From the NCBI RefSeq assembly GCF_048265165.1, contig NZ_JBLXCD010000001.1, positions 558,001 to 622,000 on the forward strand: 64,000 nucleotides of DNA. The letters are read 5' to 3'. Numbering within the stretch: position 1 is the stretch's first letter; each line of letters opens with the position of its first letter. Below, one piece after another: positions 43,069 to 51,965 of the stretch. The notes beneath the pieces were generated by a model. The model had not been told where the DNA came from. It did no database searches and was given only the letters and a program-made list of their open reading frames with translations. The position numbers and the translations under genes were made by a program. Origin of the DNA: Oceanospirillum sp048265165. GTDB lineage: Bacteria > Pseudomonadota > Gammaproteobacteria > Pseudomonadales > Halomonadaceae.

Positions 43069-43869
43069 ATGAAAAAAACAATAACTTGTTTACTTTCCGC
43101 CGCTCTGCTGGCAACTACGCCAGTTAAAGCAGACACACTTGATAATGTTGTAGACCGGGGTGAACTCCGCTGCGGTGTTGTTCTGGATTTCCCGCCAATC
43201 GGCTACAGAGATGCCAGTAACAACCCTGCCGGGTTTGATGTGGACTATTGCAAAGATCTGGCCAAAGCACTGGAGGTAGAGGCCAAAATCATCCCGGTAA
43301 CCTGGTCAGAGCGTTTGCCGATTATTGCAACCGGTCGTGCTGATGTGGTGTTCGGTGCAACGTCAGATAGCCTGGCACGAGCGCGTACCGTGGGTTTCAG
43401 CATTCCTTATGCGATCTACTTTGCTCAAGGCGTGGTTAACACAGATGTAGAAATCAACAGCTTTGAAGATATGCGCGGTAAACGTGTTGCTGCAGCTTTA
43501 GGCACCGTTCCGGAACAGGAATGGCTGAAGATTGCTAAAGAATGGGGCGAAGAAGATCTCTACCAGAGCTACCAGTCTGAAAATGAAGTCTTCTTAGCCG
43601 TGTCACAAGGTAAAGCTGATATTGGTATCACAACCAATACCGCAGTTAAGCCTATTACAGGCCAGTTCAAAACCTTGAAAGAAGGCCCCCGCATGCCTTG
43701 GACTGCCGATTACACCTCCATTGTCGGTAAACGCATGGATGTAACTTGGCTCAACTACCTAAATCTCTTCGTTACCCATCAGGTTCGTTCAGGTCGTTAT
43801 GACGAGCTTTGGGGCAAATATGTTGGTGAGAATGTACCTGAGCTGCGCATCCCTGGTGTGATGTATTAA
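43069..43869 (+). CDS. ABC transporter periplasmic binding protein, probably for hydroxyproline
   Basis: Polar-amino-acid-type solute-binding protein of 266 residues. The signal peptide ends near PVKA (residue 21). SBP_bac_3 features include VVDRGELRCGVVLDFPPIGY, AGFDVDYCKDLAKAL and GRADVVFGATSDS. It heads a binding protein-permease-permease-ATPase importer placed directly before hydroxyproline catabolic genes and controlled by the same operator type. The substrate is inferred from that context. A hairpin after the gene probably raises its expression over the permeases. Confidence 0.9.
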   Translation: MKKTITCLLSAALLATTPVKADTLDNVVDRGELRCGVVLDFPPIGYRDASNNPAGFDVDYCKDLAKALEVEAKIIPVTWSERLPIIATGRADVVFGATSDSLARARTVGFSIPYAIYFAQGVVNTDVEINSFEDMRGKRVAAALGTVPEQEWLKIAKEWGEEDLYQSYQSENEVFLAVSQGKADIGITTNTAVKPITGQFKTLKEGPRMPWTADYTSIVGKRMDVTWLNYLNLFVTHQVRSGRYDELWGKYVGENVPELRIPGVMY

Positions 43870-43902
43870 TCCGGTCACCATGGGATAACCGTTTTTTTAC
43901 AA

Positions 43903-43930
43903 AAGCCTCTCCCTGTTAAGGGGGAGGCTT
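43903..43930 (+). terminator. Intercistronic hairpin after the binding-protein gene
   Basis: AAGCCTCTCCC pairs with GGGGGAGGCTT around a short loop, with no T run. It lies in the 77-base gap before the permease. This is an mRNA-stabilising or attenuating hairpin rather than a full terminator. Confidence 0.7.
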
Positions 43931-43946
43931 AAGAGGTAAATGCTCT

Positions 43947-44609
43947 ATGTTCGAGTACAACTTTCACTGGCGTCCCGTGTTAAAAAGCCTGCCAGATTTA
44001 TTGCAGGCAGGCTTGTTAACACTGGAAGTTGCTTTGATCTCGATGGTGATCGGTATCACGATAGGTCTTTGTCTTGCGCTGATGCGGATGAAGCTTAACG
44101 GCCCTTTAAAATGGTTTGCCGTCAGCTGGATTGAAGTAGCCCGTAATACACCTGTCCTATTCCAACTATTTTTCTTTGGCTTTGGTCTGGGGGCTGCCGG
44201 TATCAACCTTCCCCCCTATGTCATTATCGTCACCGGATTGAGTTTTAACTGCGCAGGCTATTTAGCTGAAAACTTTAGGGGTGGTTTCAAAGCCGTACCC
44301 GATACTCAGATTAACGCAGCGCGCTGTCTGGGCATGAACGGTTGGCAAACTTACACCCGAATTATCATCCCTCAGGTATTCCGTATCGTTTATCACCCGA
44401 TTACTAACCAGATGGTTTGGGCTGTGCTGATGTCATCACTCGGCATGATGATCGGTTTCCGCGAACTCAGTGGTGAGACTCAATTCTTTGCCAGTCGGAC
44501 GTTCCGCATCTTTGAATATTTTGCTGTAACGGCAGTGATTTACTACGTGATCGTCAAGCTGATTCTTGGCCTGTCGCGTCTGCTATCTGCCCGTCTGTTC
44601 CGGTATTAA
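43947..44609 (+). CDS. Amino-acid ABC transporter permease 1
   Basis: His/Glu/Gln/Arg-type permease of 220 residues with five predicted helices. It begins FEYNFHWRPVLKSLPDLLQAG, the usual HEQRo opening, and carries EVARNTPVLFQLFFFGFG and the coupling loop AARCLGMNGWQTYTRIIIPQ. Start ATG 43947 follows AAGAGG. It acts as a heterodimer with the next permease in the inner membrane. Confidence 0.93.
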   Translation: MFEYNFHWRPVLKSLPDLLQAGLLTLEVALISMVIGITIGLCLALMRMKLNGPLKWFAVSWIEVARNTPVLFQLFFFGFGLGAAGINLPPYVIIVTGLSFNCAGYLAENFRGGFKAVPDTQINAARCLGMNGWQTYTRIIIPQVFRIVYHPITNQMVWAVLMSSLGMMIGFRELSGETQFFASRTFRIFEYFAVTAVIYYVIVKLILGLSRLLSARLFRY

Positions 44610-44622
44610 CGAGACTGCAACT

Positions 44623-45285
44623 ATGCAAGAAACAATAACTTTTTTCAGTGGCTTCGGCATACAAGATCTGTGGTTTCTGGCAGATGCTGCCTTAAAAACA
44701 CTGTGGATCTCAGTTTTGTCAATCAGTGTAGGCACTGTGCTGGGGGTCATTTTTGGCTGGATGTTGCATGAGGGCAAATGGTTAGCCGCCCTGACCATAG
44801 GCTCGATACTGGATATTTTCCGGTCAATCCCCCTGATTATTCAACTGGTACTGTTTTATAACTTTGCACCCATGATCGGTCTGAATCTGGACCCTTTTGG
44901 TTCAGGTGTTGTAATCCTGACCATCTATACCGCGGCCCTCGTTTCAAACGTAGCCCGTGGCGGTATTGAAGCCGTTCCCACACCAATGCGCAAAGCATCG
45001 CGCACGCTGGGCATGAGCTACTGGCAGGATCTGTTCTATATCGTACTTCCTATTGGTGGCAGAGCGGTCTTCCCTGCATGGATCGGCGTTGTTCTGGGTG
45101 TCATGAAAGACAGCGCCCTGGTATCGGTACTCGGCTATGTAGAGCTGCTGAAAGCCAGCCAGATTCTGATCACCCGAACCCAGGAGCCTTTCCTTATTCT
45201 GGCTCTGGCAGGCGCGTTCTACTTTGCACTGTCTTACCCTATTTCACGCTACGCGGCCAAATTTGAACAACGGTGGGCACAATGA
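44623..45285 (+). CDS. Amino-acid ABC transporter permease 2
   Basis: Second HEQRo-type permease (220 residues) with the motif DIFRSIPLIIQLVLFYNF and coupling loop ASRTLGMSYWQDLFYIVLP. The frame opens earlier (44566), inside the previous gene; ATG 44623 (MQETITFFSG) gives the normal length. Its stop overlaps the ATPase start by four bases (ATGA). Confidence 0.93.
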   Translation: MQETITFFSGFGIQDLWFLADAALKTLWISVLSISVGTVLGVIFGWMLHEGKWLAALTIGSILDIFRSIPLIIQLVLFYNFAPMIGLNLDPFGSGVVILTIYTAALVSNVARGGIEAVPTPMRKASRTLGMSYWQDLFYIVLPIGGRAVFPAWIGVVLGVMKDSALVSVLGYVELLKASQILITRTQEPFLILALAGAFYFALSYPISRYAAKFEQRWAQ

Positions 45286-46004
45286 TTGAGATTCGCAATC
45301 TTCACAAAAACTTCGGCGACCTGCATGTCCTTAAAGGCATCGATCTGGAGGTCAAAAAAGGCGAAGTACTCTCTGTTATCGGTTCTTCAGGCTCCGGTAA
45401 ATCAACCCTGCTTTATTGCATCAACAGCCTGGAAAAAATTCAGCAAGGTACCGTCAAAATTGATGGTATTGATGTGCACGCCAAAAGCACCGATGTAAAC
45501 AAGCTCCGGCAGAAGCTGGGTATGGTGTTCCAACAGTGGAATAGCTTTCCCCATCTGACCGCCATGGAAAACGTGGCACTGGCACCCCGGATCGTCAAAG
45601 GCAAGTCAAAAGCAGAAGCCCTGCATATTGCTGAGACCCAGCTGAAACACGTGGGCCTTGGCGACAAACTGAAAAGCTACCCGTCAGCAATGTCCGGCGG
45701 ACAACAGCAGCGTCTGGCTATCGCACGGGCACTGGCCATGGAACCGGAATACATGCTGTTTGACGAAGCCACTTCAGCGCTTGATCCCGAGAAAGTCGGC
45801 GAAGTTTTGGACACCATGCGACTGCTGGCTGAGGAAGGCATGACTATGATCTGCGTGACCCATGAAATGGGGTTCGCCCGGGATGTCTCTGACCGTGTGG
45901 CGTATTTCCACCATGGTGTGATGGAAGAGATCGGCCCCCCTGAACAGATCTTTGACAACCCTGTGTCAGCGCACACTCAAAAGTTCCTGGCCAACGTTCG
46001 CTGA
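45282..46004 (+). CDS. Amino-acid ABC transporter ATP-binding protein
   Basis: ATPase of 240 residues with Walker A GSSGSGKSTLL, signature SGGQQQRLAIARALAMEP, Walker B MLFDEATSALDPE and switch His in CVTHEMGFARDVSDRV. The polar amino acid transporter style (GlnQ/HisP) matches the permeases. ATG 45282 overlaps the permease stop. Confidence 0.94.
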   Translation: MIEIRNLHKNFGDLHVLKGIDLEVKKGEVLSVIGSSGSGKSTLLYCINSLEKIQQGTVKIDGIDVHAKSTDVNKLRQKLGMVFQQWNSFPHLTAMENVALAPRIVKGKSKAEALHIAETQLKHVGLGDKLKSYPSAMSGGQQQRLAIARALAMEPEYMLFDEATSALDPEKVGEVLDTMRLLAEEGMTMICVTHEMGFARDVSDRVAYFHHGVMEEIGPPEQIFDNPVSAHTQKFLANVR

Positions 46005-46077
46005 TAAGTCGATGTATCAGAAAACCGGAATCTGTACTGCCATCAATCTGAGCAGCTCAGGTTTGAACATTTCAATT

Positions 46078-46105
46078 TAGACCCGAACAACTAGACCCGA
46101 ATAAC
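46078..46105. repeat. 14-bp tandem duplication before the deaminase gene
   Basis: TAGACCCGAACAAC is followed directly by TAGACCCGAATAAC (one mismatch), in the 127-base gap before the gene at 46132. Confidence 0.8.
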
Positions 46106-46131
46106 AACTGACAAAACATAAGGTAAGAAAA

Positions 46132-47094
46132 ATGAATAATAATATTTTCACCGGAACCATGCCTGCACTTATGACACCCTGCAAAGCAGACCGTACACCT
46201 GACTTTGATGCGCTGGTAAAGAAAGGCCACGAAATGATCGAATCCGGCATGTCTGCAGTTGTGTACTGCGGATCAATGGGCGACTGGCCACTGCTGAGCG
46301 ATGAACAGCGTATGGAAGGTGTTGAACGCCTTGTCAACGCAGGTATTCCCGTTGTTGTTGGCACCGGTGCAATCAACACTAAATCAGCCGTTGCCCATGC
46401 CGCTCATGCTGAAAAAGTCGGCGCAGCGGGCTTAATGGTTATTCCCCGCGTACTCTCCCGCGGACCGGTTATTGCTGCGCAAAAAGAACACTTTAAAGCG
46501 ATTCTGGCAGCATCACCCAGTATCCCGGCTATTATCTATAACAGCCCGGTTTACGGTTTCTCAACCCGGGCCGATCTTTTCTTCTCGCTGCGTGCCGAGC
46601 ACTCCAACCTGGTCGGCTTTAAAGAGTTCGGCGGTGATGAAGCGATGCGCTACGCAGCGGAAAACATCACCTCTCAGGATGAAAACGTCACTCTGATGGT
46701 GGGCGTAGATACAGCGGTTTTCCATGGTTTTGTGAACTGTGGTGCAACCGGTGCAATCACCGGGATAGGTACAGCGCTGCCGAAAGAGGTTCTGCTGCTG
46801 TGTGCTCTGTCGAAAAAAGCGGCTGAAGGCGATGCCGAAGCCCGTGAACGCGCCCTTGAACTGGAAGCCGCCTTTAATGTACTGGCCAGCTTTGATGAAG
46901 GCCCGGAACTGGTTCTTTTCTTTAAATACCTGCTGGTTCTGAACGGTGAAGAAGAGTACAACCTGCACTTCAACGAGACAGACGAACTGAATGCAGCCCA
47001 GCGCCACTACTGCGAAAACCAATACAACCTGTTCAAATCATGGTTTGCTGACTGGAGCAAACAAGGTGGAGTGATCGCAGAATGCATGTCGTAG
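46132..47094 (+). CDS. DHDPS-family deaminase, probable 1-pyrroline-4-hydroxy-2-carboxylate deaminase
   Basis: Class I aldolase-fold enzyme of the dihydrodipicolinate synthase family (320 residues). The Schiff-base Lys164 sits in LVGFKEFGG, and the YNSPVYGFSTR stretch provides the catalytic Tyr. In hydroxyproline catabolism this family converts the imine product of D-hydroxyproline dehydrogenase into alpha-ketoglutarate semialdehyde plus ammonia. Assignment within the family rests on the neighbours: epimerase (13-base overlap), oxidase and semialdehyde dehydrogenase. Confidence 0.9.
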   Translation: MNNNIFTGTMPALMTPCKADRTPDFDALVKKGHEMIESGMSAVVYCGSMGDWPLLSDEQRMEGVERLVNAGIPVVVGTGAINTKSAVAHAAHAEKVGAAGLMVIPRVLSRGPVIAAQKEHFKAILAASPSIPAIIYNSPVYGFSTRADLFFSLRAEHSNLVGFKEFGGDEAMRYAAENITSQDENVTLMVGVDTAVFHGFVNCGATGAITGIGTALPKEVLLLCALSKKAAEGDAEARERALELEAAFNVLASFDEGPELVLFFKYLLVLNGEEEYNLHFNETDELNAAQRHYCENQYNLFKSWFADWSKQGGVIAECMS

Positions 47095-48038
47095 ACAGCC
47101 ATACCGAAGGGGAACCAACCCGCGTGATTCTGTCAGGAGGCCCCGATCTTGGATCGGGCTCTCTGGCGGAGCGAGCTCAACGGCTGGCCACAGAACACCG
47201 GGAGCTTTACCGTTCGCTGGTGAAGGAGCCCTATGGTCAGGAAGCCATGGTGGGTGCCTTGCTGGTTGAGCCAGTCAATACCGAATGCGTAGCGGGTATC
47301 ATCTTCTTTGATGCCGCAGCGGTCATCGGCATGTGTGGCCATGGCACTATAGGCGTTGCTGCAACTCTGGCGCATCTTGGGAAAATAGGTATCGGCAGCC
47401 ATAAGCTTGAAACACCGGTTGGGGTGGTTGAGATCACACTGCAGGACAGCAATACCGTATCGGTGACGAATGTTGACAGCTATCGCCTTGAGAAAGACAG
47501 GGTTATTCAGGTCGATGGTATCGGCCCTGACGGTGCCCCTGTTGACGTAAAAGGCGATATCGCCTGGGGCGGTAACTGGTTCTTTATGGTTGACGAAAGC
47601 CCTACCGCGGTCAGGCCGGATAATATTATGGCGTTAACGCAAACAGCTATCGCCATCCGAACAGCCCTTGAGCGGGAAAATATCACCGGTGGTGAAGGCG
47701 GTATTATCGATCATATTGTTCTGTTTGGTGATGCACTGACCCCTGAAGGCCATAGCCGGAACTTTGTGCTGTGCCCTGATAACGCTTATGACCGCTCCCC
47801 CTGCGGCACCGGTTGTTCGGCGCGGCTGGCCTGCCTTGCTGCAGACGATCTGCTGCCACCGGGTCAGGAGATTCTGCAGGAAAGTGTGATCGGCAGTAGC
47901 TACCATATTCGTTACCAGCCAGCACCTGAGGGCAAAATCAGCCCGACGATTACCGGTCAGGCTTTTGTGACCCGGGATGCCACCCTGATCTTTAATGAAC
48001 AGGACCGGCTGAGAAACGGAATCGATCTGGGCGTTTAA
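47082..48038 (+). CDS. 4-hydroxyproline 2-epimerase (proline racemase family)
   Basis: Cofactor-independent epimerase of 318 residues converting trans-4-hydroxy-L-proline to cis-4-hydroxy-D-proline. Both catalytic thiols are present: Cys85 in MCGHGTIG and Cys241 in DRSPCGTG. The N-terminal VDSHTEGEPTRV is the family signature. It starts 13 bases before the end of the deaminase gene, showing translational coupling. Confidence 0.94.
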   Translation: MHVVDSHTEGEPTRVILSGGPDLGSGSLAERAQRLATEHRELYRSLVKEPYGQEAMVGALLVEPVNTECVAGIIFFDAAAVIGMCGHGTIGVAATLAHLGKIGIGSHKLETPVGVVEITLQDSNTVSVTNVDSYRLEKDRVIQVDGIGPDGAPVDVKGDIAWGGNWFFMVDESPTAVRPDNIMALTQTAIAIRTALERENITGGEGGIIDHIVLFGDALTPEGHSRNFVLCPDNAYDRSPCGTGCSARLACLAADDLLPPGQEILQESVIGSSYHIRYQPAPEGKISPTITGQAFVTRDATLIFNEQDRLRNGIDLGV

Positions 48039-48102
48039 ACCTTAACCGTTAACGCCCCAAAGCAGGCCTTTAATAAGAATAACTTCAGGGATCACCGCTT
48101 CC

Positions 48103-49380
48103 ATGAATCAAAGCGAAACCTCTTACGATGTGATTGTGATCGGTGCCGGTATTATAGGCATCAGCAGCGCGCTGAAACTCCAGTCCGAGGGCCACAGAGT
48201 TCTGGTGCTGGATCGTAATGGCGTGGCAAAGGAAACCTCTTCCGGCAATGCAGGTGCTTTTGCTTTTGCTGATATCGTCCCACTGGCAACCCCCGGCATT
48301 ATTCGCAAAGCACCAAAATGGTTACTGGACCCTCTGGGGCCTTTAAGCATTAAACCTGCATACGCACTGAAAATTATTCCCTGGATGCTTAAATTCTGGC
48401 GCGCCAGCTGGCAGGACAAATACGAAAATGCCATAAGCGCCCAGTCCAGTTTAATGGATCTTTCTAAAGAAGCCCTTGAGCGCCAGATCCGGGCCGTTAA
48501 CGGTGAAGCTCTGATGCGCCGTGAAGGTCAGCTGCAGCTTTATGAGGGAGAAGCGGAGTTTAAAGCCAGTCTGCCAGGCTGGAAAACCCGTATGGAGTAC
48601 GGTGTAACCTGCGAACTGCTGGAGTCACCGGCAGAAATTGCCAAAATTCAGCCCGGAATCGACCCACGCTTCACTCATGCGGGCTACACACCGGAATGGA
48701 TGAACACAACCGACCCGGAGGCGTGGACTCACCACCTTTATCAGCACTTTATCGATCAGGGCGGGTGCTATGAGAACGCCAGTATTCACCAGCTGACGGC
48801 AGAAGGTGACAGCGTTAATCTTCTGATTGAAAGCGATAACGCCACTTCCGGCAAACAATATCAGGCCCGCCGTGTCGTTGTGGCCGCCGGAGCCTGGTCA
48901 AAAACACTGGCAGCAAGTCTTGGCGATAATATCCCTCTGGAGACGGAGCGCGGTTACAACACCACGCTGCCCAGCGGCGGTTTTGAGCTGAACACCCATG
49001 TCACCTTCAGCAACCACGGCTTTGTGGTCAGTAAGATCGGTGATCGGATTCGGGTAGGGGGTGCCGTAGAACTGGGAGGCCTTCAGCTGAAACCTAACTA
49101 TCAGCGCGCTCAGGTACTGCTTGATAAAGCCGCCCGTTTTATCCCGGGCCTGGGTACAGAGGGTGGCAAACAATGGATGGGGTTTCGCCCTTCAATGCCG
49201 GACAGTCTACCCGTGGTCAGTTATGCCAGTGCAACAGACAAAGTCATCTATGCCTTTGGCCACGGCCATCTGGGTTTAACTCAGTCCGCAGGCACCGCTG
49301 AGCTGGTCTGCGCCCTGGTCAATGGCGATAAACCGGCTATTCCGGTGGCCCCATTCTCAGCTAAGCGTTTCGGGAGTTAA
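48103..49380 (+). CDS. FAD-dependent D-amino-acid (cis-4-hydroxy-D-proline) dehydrogenase
   Basis: DadA/DAO-type flavoprotein of 425 residues with the N-terminal dinucleotide fold IVIGAGIIGIS (11-21) and an FAD-binding LDRNGVAKETSSGNAGAFAF segment. The C-terminal WMGFRPSMPDSLPVV and AFGHGHLGLTQSAGTA are also typical. It would oxidise the epimerase product to 1-pyrroline-4-hydroxy-2-carboxylate and pass electrons to the respiratory chain. It lies between the two proline-racemase-family genes in the operon. Confidence 0.91.
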   Translation: MNQSETSYDVIVIGAGIIGISSALKLQSEGHRVLVLDRNGVAKETSSGNAGAFAFADIVPLATPGIIRKAPKWLLDPLGPLSIKPAYALKIIPWMLKFWRASWQDKYENAISAQSSLMDLSKEALERQIRAVNGEALMRREGQLQLYEGEAEFKASLPGWKTRMEYGVTCELLESPAEIAKIQPGIDPRFTHAGYTPEWMNTTDPEAWTHHLYQHFIDQGGCYENASIHQLTAEGDSVNLLIESDNATSGKQYQARRVVVAAGAWSKTLAASLGDNIPLETERGYNTTLPSGGFELNTHVTFSNHGFVVSKIGDRIRVGGAVELGGLQLKPNYQRAQVLLDKAARFIPGLGTEGGKQWMGFRPSMPDSLPVVSYASATDKVIYAFGHGHLGLTQSAGTAELVCALVNGDKPAIPVAPFSAKRFGS

Positions 49381-49383
49381 ACG

Positions 49384-50412
49384 ATGCGAAGCAAGAAGAC
49401 ACTGCATATCATCTCAGCCCACGCTGAAGGCGAAGTCGGCGATGTTATTGTAGGCGGCGTACTTCCACCTCCAGGAGATACGCTCTGGGAACAGCGTGCT
49501 TTTATCGCACAGGATGAGACCCTGAGAAACTTTGTGCTCAATGAGCCCAGAGGTGGCGTTTTCCGCCATGTGAATCTGCTGGTGCCTCCTAAGCACCCGG
49601 AAGCCGATGCTGCTTTTATTATTATGGAGCCGGAAGACACCCCGCCCATGTCAGGCTCTAACTCTATCTGTGTCTCCACCGTTCTGCTCGATGGCGGCCT
49701 GATTCCGATGCAGGAGCCCTACACCGACCTGACACTGGAAGCTCCCGGTGGCCTGGTCAAGGTACGCGCCGCCTGCCGAAATGGTAAAGCCGAACGTATC
49801 TTCGTACAGAATGTTGCCAGTTTCGCGGATAAAATCGGCGTTGCACTGCATGTGGAAGGGCTGGGTACACTGACCGTCGATACCGCCTATGGAGGAGACA
49901 GCTTTGTCGTTGTGGATACCGGACAGCTGGATATAGAGATCACCGAAGCCAACGCTAAGCAACTGGCACAATTGGGGATTCAGATCACAAACGCCGCTAA
50001 TCAGCAGCTGGGATTCAGCCATCCTGATAACCCAGACTGGGATCATATCTCCTTCTGTGCTTTCTGCGGCCCTCTGACCAAAACGGAAAACGGCTATAAA
50101 GGCCGCTCAGCGGTTGCCATTCAGCCCGGCAAGATCGACCGCTCCCCCACAGGAACAGCCGTATCCGCCCGTATGGCACTCATGGTGGCTAAAGGCCAGA
50201 TGAAAGAAGGCGATGAGTTTGAAGCGGAATCCATCATAGGCTCAACCTTTAACGGCAAAGTGCTGGAACGAACGCAACTGGAGTGTGGTCATCCCGCCAT
50301 TACCCCTCAAATTAGTGGTCGGGGTTGGATCACAGGTACTCATCAGCATATGCTAGACCCTGATGACCCCTGGCCGGATGGCTATCGGTTAAGTGATACC
50401 TGGGGTGCCTGA
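49384..50412 (+). CDS. Proline racemase-family protein, probable trans-3-hydroxy-L-proline dehydratase
   Basis: Second proline-racemase-superfamily protein (342 residues). The two catalytic positions differ from the epimerase next door: MSGSNS has Ser90 where the epimerase has Cys, and DRSPTGTAV has Thr256 in place of the second Cys. Thr at the second position is the known mark of trans-3-hydroxy-L-proline dehydratases, which eliminate water to give 1-pyrroline-2-carboxylate. The downstream pyrroline-2-carboxylate reductase supports this. Ser at the first position is less usual. Starts three bases after the previous stop; a terminator follows. Confidence 0.85.
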   Translation: MRSKKTLHIISAHAEGEVGDVIVGGVLPPPGDTLWEQRAFIAQDETLRNFVLNEPRGGVFRHVNLLVPPKHPEADAAFIIMEPEDTPPMSGSNSICVSTVLLDGGLIPMQEPYTDLTLEAPGGLVKVRAACRNGKAERIFVQNVASFADKIGVALHVEGLGTLTVDTAYGGDSFVVVDTGQLDIEITEANAKQLAQLGIQITNAANQQLGFSHPDNPDWDHISFCAFCGPLTKTENGYKGRSAVAIQPGKIDRSPTGTAVSARMALMVAKGQMKEGDEFEAESIIGSTFNGKVLERTQLECGHPAITPQISGRGWITGTHQHMLDPDDPWPDGYRLSDTWGA

Positions 50413-50572
50413 TAACGCAACCGTGTCAGCCCCTGAGCATAAGAGAACAGCGGCTCCAGAGAACAACGGCTCCTGAGCATAAAAACAGAACAGTGAGAAG
50501 ATCGTCATACCGTTAAGACTCTCTACGCGCGCGAAGGGGTATCCACGTGCCCCTCTTCAGTCGTGTAGCTTT

Positions 50573-50612
50573 GCTAAAGAGCCCTGCTTAGGCGGGTTCT
50601 TTAGCTTTTTTT
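50573..50612 (+). terminator. Rho-independent terminator of the hydroxyproline operon
   Basis: GCTAAAGAGCCC pairs with GGGTTCTTTAGC (one GU pair plus extra pairs at the loop) and is followed by seven T. Confidence 0.9.
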
Positions 50613-50627
50613 GCTTTCAGGGTCTGG

Positions 50628-50771
50628 TAAAGCGATCCACAAAATCTCTGGTAAAACAATCTACAGAACGCCTGAGAAAACAATCTACAGAACGCCTGAG
50701 AAAACAATCTACAGAACGCCTGAGAAAACAATCTACAGAAACCCTGATAAAACAACATACAAAACCCACGT
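50628..50771. repeat. Six-unit 24-bp tandem repeat upstream of the Ldh-family reductase
   Basis: Units of exactly 24 bases start at 50628, 50652, 50676, 50700, 50724 and 50748. Units three and four are identical (core ACAATCTACAGAACGCC), and the outer ones diverge. Being a multiple of three, the array reads as an eight-residue peptide repeat (KTIYRTPE) in a frame from a TTG at 50611 to 50796. That frame has no good start and ends two bases before the reductase ATG. It lies in the 386-base gap after the operon terminator. Confidence 0.95.
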
Positions 50772-50798
50772 TCCAAGGGACAAATTTGAGAGTTAGCT

Positions 50799-51815
50799 AT
50801 GTCACAAAACATCACATTGTCATTGCAGGATATCAAAGATCTTAGTCTTTCCGTACTGACTCAAAACGGCTACAGCCCACAACATGCTCAGGCGATCACA
50901 GACGTTATCTATGCCTGCCAGCTGGATGACTGTCACTCCCACGGTCTGTTCCGTCTCTTTATGTGTGTTGAAACAATGCGCAGCGGCCAGGTTGATGGCC
51001 ATGCGACGCCAACACTCACTGAACCCGGCCCCGCTGTGGTTAAGGCCGATGCCCATAAAGGGATCTCTTTACTGGCTCTGAATGAAGCCATGCCTAAGCT
51101 GATAGAAAAAGCCAAAACCCAGGGTATCGCAGCACTGGCTGTTAACAACTGCTTCCACTTCTCTGCTCTTTGGCCCGAAGTTGAGATGCTTTCCGCTCAG
51201 GGTCTGGCGGGTATCGCCATGGTGCCGAGCCATGCATGGGTTGCCCCTGCGGGCGGAACACGGGGCACACTGGGCACCAACCCTCTGGCCTTCAGCTGGC
51301 CCCGGCTTGGTAAAGATCCTTTCACCTTTGACTTCGCCACCAGCCAGTTTGCCCGCGGTGAGATTGAGCTTTACCGGCGTGCGGGTAAACAGCTCCCGGA
51401 GGGTGTGGCGATTGATAAAAACGGCAATCCAACCACCGACCCGACCGCAGCAATGGAAGGTGCAATGCTGACCTTTGGCGGCTATAAAGGCTCGGCCCTG
51501 TCGATTATGATCGAACTGATGGCTGGCCCACTGATCGATGACCTCACCAGTATTGAAAGCATGGCCGCAGCCAATGGAAATACCGGTGCGCCCTATCACG
51601 GTGAAATCATTATCGCCATGAACCCTGAAATGCTCAGTGGCGGTCAGGTTGCGGTCAACAATGATCGCGCCGAACGCCTGTTTGCCGATATTATTGATCA
51701 GGGTGCCCGCCTGCCATCACAGCGTCGCTATCAGGCCCGCTCACAAAACCTGAAGCGTAATGCCGTAGAAATTCCGGCACAGCTCTATCAGGATATTCTC
51801 AAACTGAAAGACTGA
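50799..51815 (+). CDS. Ldh-family 1-pyrroline-2-carboxylate / 1-piperideine-2-carboxylate reductase
   Basis: NAD(P)H-dependent reductase of the malate/L-lactate (Ldh_2) family, 338 residues. Family motifs: CQLDDCHSHGLFRL near residue 40-53 with catalytic His, NCFHFSALWPEVE, and GTRGTLGTNPLAFSWP with the FDFATSQFARGE segment. It would reduce 1-pyrroline-2-carboxylate (from trans-3-hydroxyproline) to L-proline. It follows the operon terminator and a 24-bp repeat array, so it is likely transcribed separately; its own terminator is at 51848. Confidence 0.9.
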   Translation: MSQNITLSLQDIKDLSLSVLTQNGYSPQHAQAITDVIYACQLDDCHSHGLFRLFMCVETMRSGQVDGHATPTLTEPGPAVVKADAHKGISLLALNEAMPKLIEKAKTQGIAALAVNNCFHFSALWPEVEMLSAQGLAGIAMVPSHAWVAPAGGTRGTLGTNPLAFSWPRLGKDPFTFDFATSQFARGEIELYRRAGKQLPEGVAIDKNGNPTTDPTAAMEGAMLTFGGYKGSALSIMIELMAGPLIDDLTSIESMAAANGNTGAPYHGEIIIAMNPEMLSGGQVAVNNDRAERLFADIIDQGARLPSQRRYQARSQNLKRNAVEIPAQLYQDILKLKD

Positions 51816-51847
51816 TTTCATCGTTCAGAAAACAGCAGCAGTAACAG

Positions 51848-51892
51848 AAACACCCCCTTGCAAAGTCATTCGCAACAAGGGGGTGTTTCTTT
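51848..51892 (+). terminator. Terminator between convergent reductase and aldehyde dehydrogenase genes
   Basis: AAACACCCCCTTG and its exact complement flank a 15-base loop and end in TTTCTTT; it can work on both strands. Confidence 0.88.
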
Positions 51893-51965
51893 GCCGGCTT
51901 TCTTTCTCTACCGGTCGCACAACCCGGTATAAAAAAGCCGTTCACAACACCTGTCAATAAAACGG

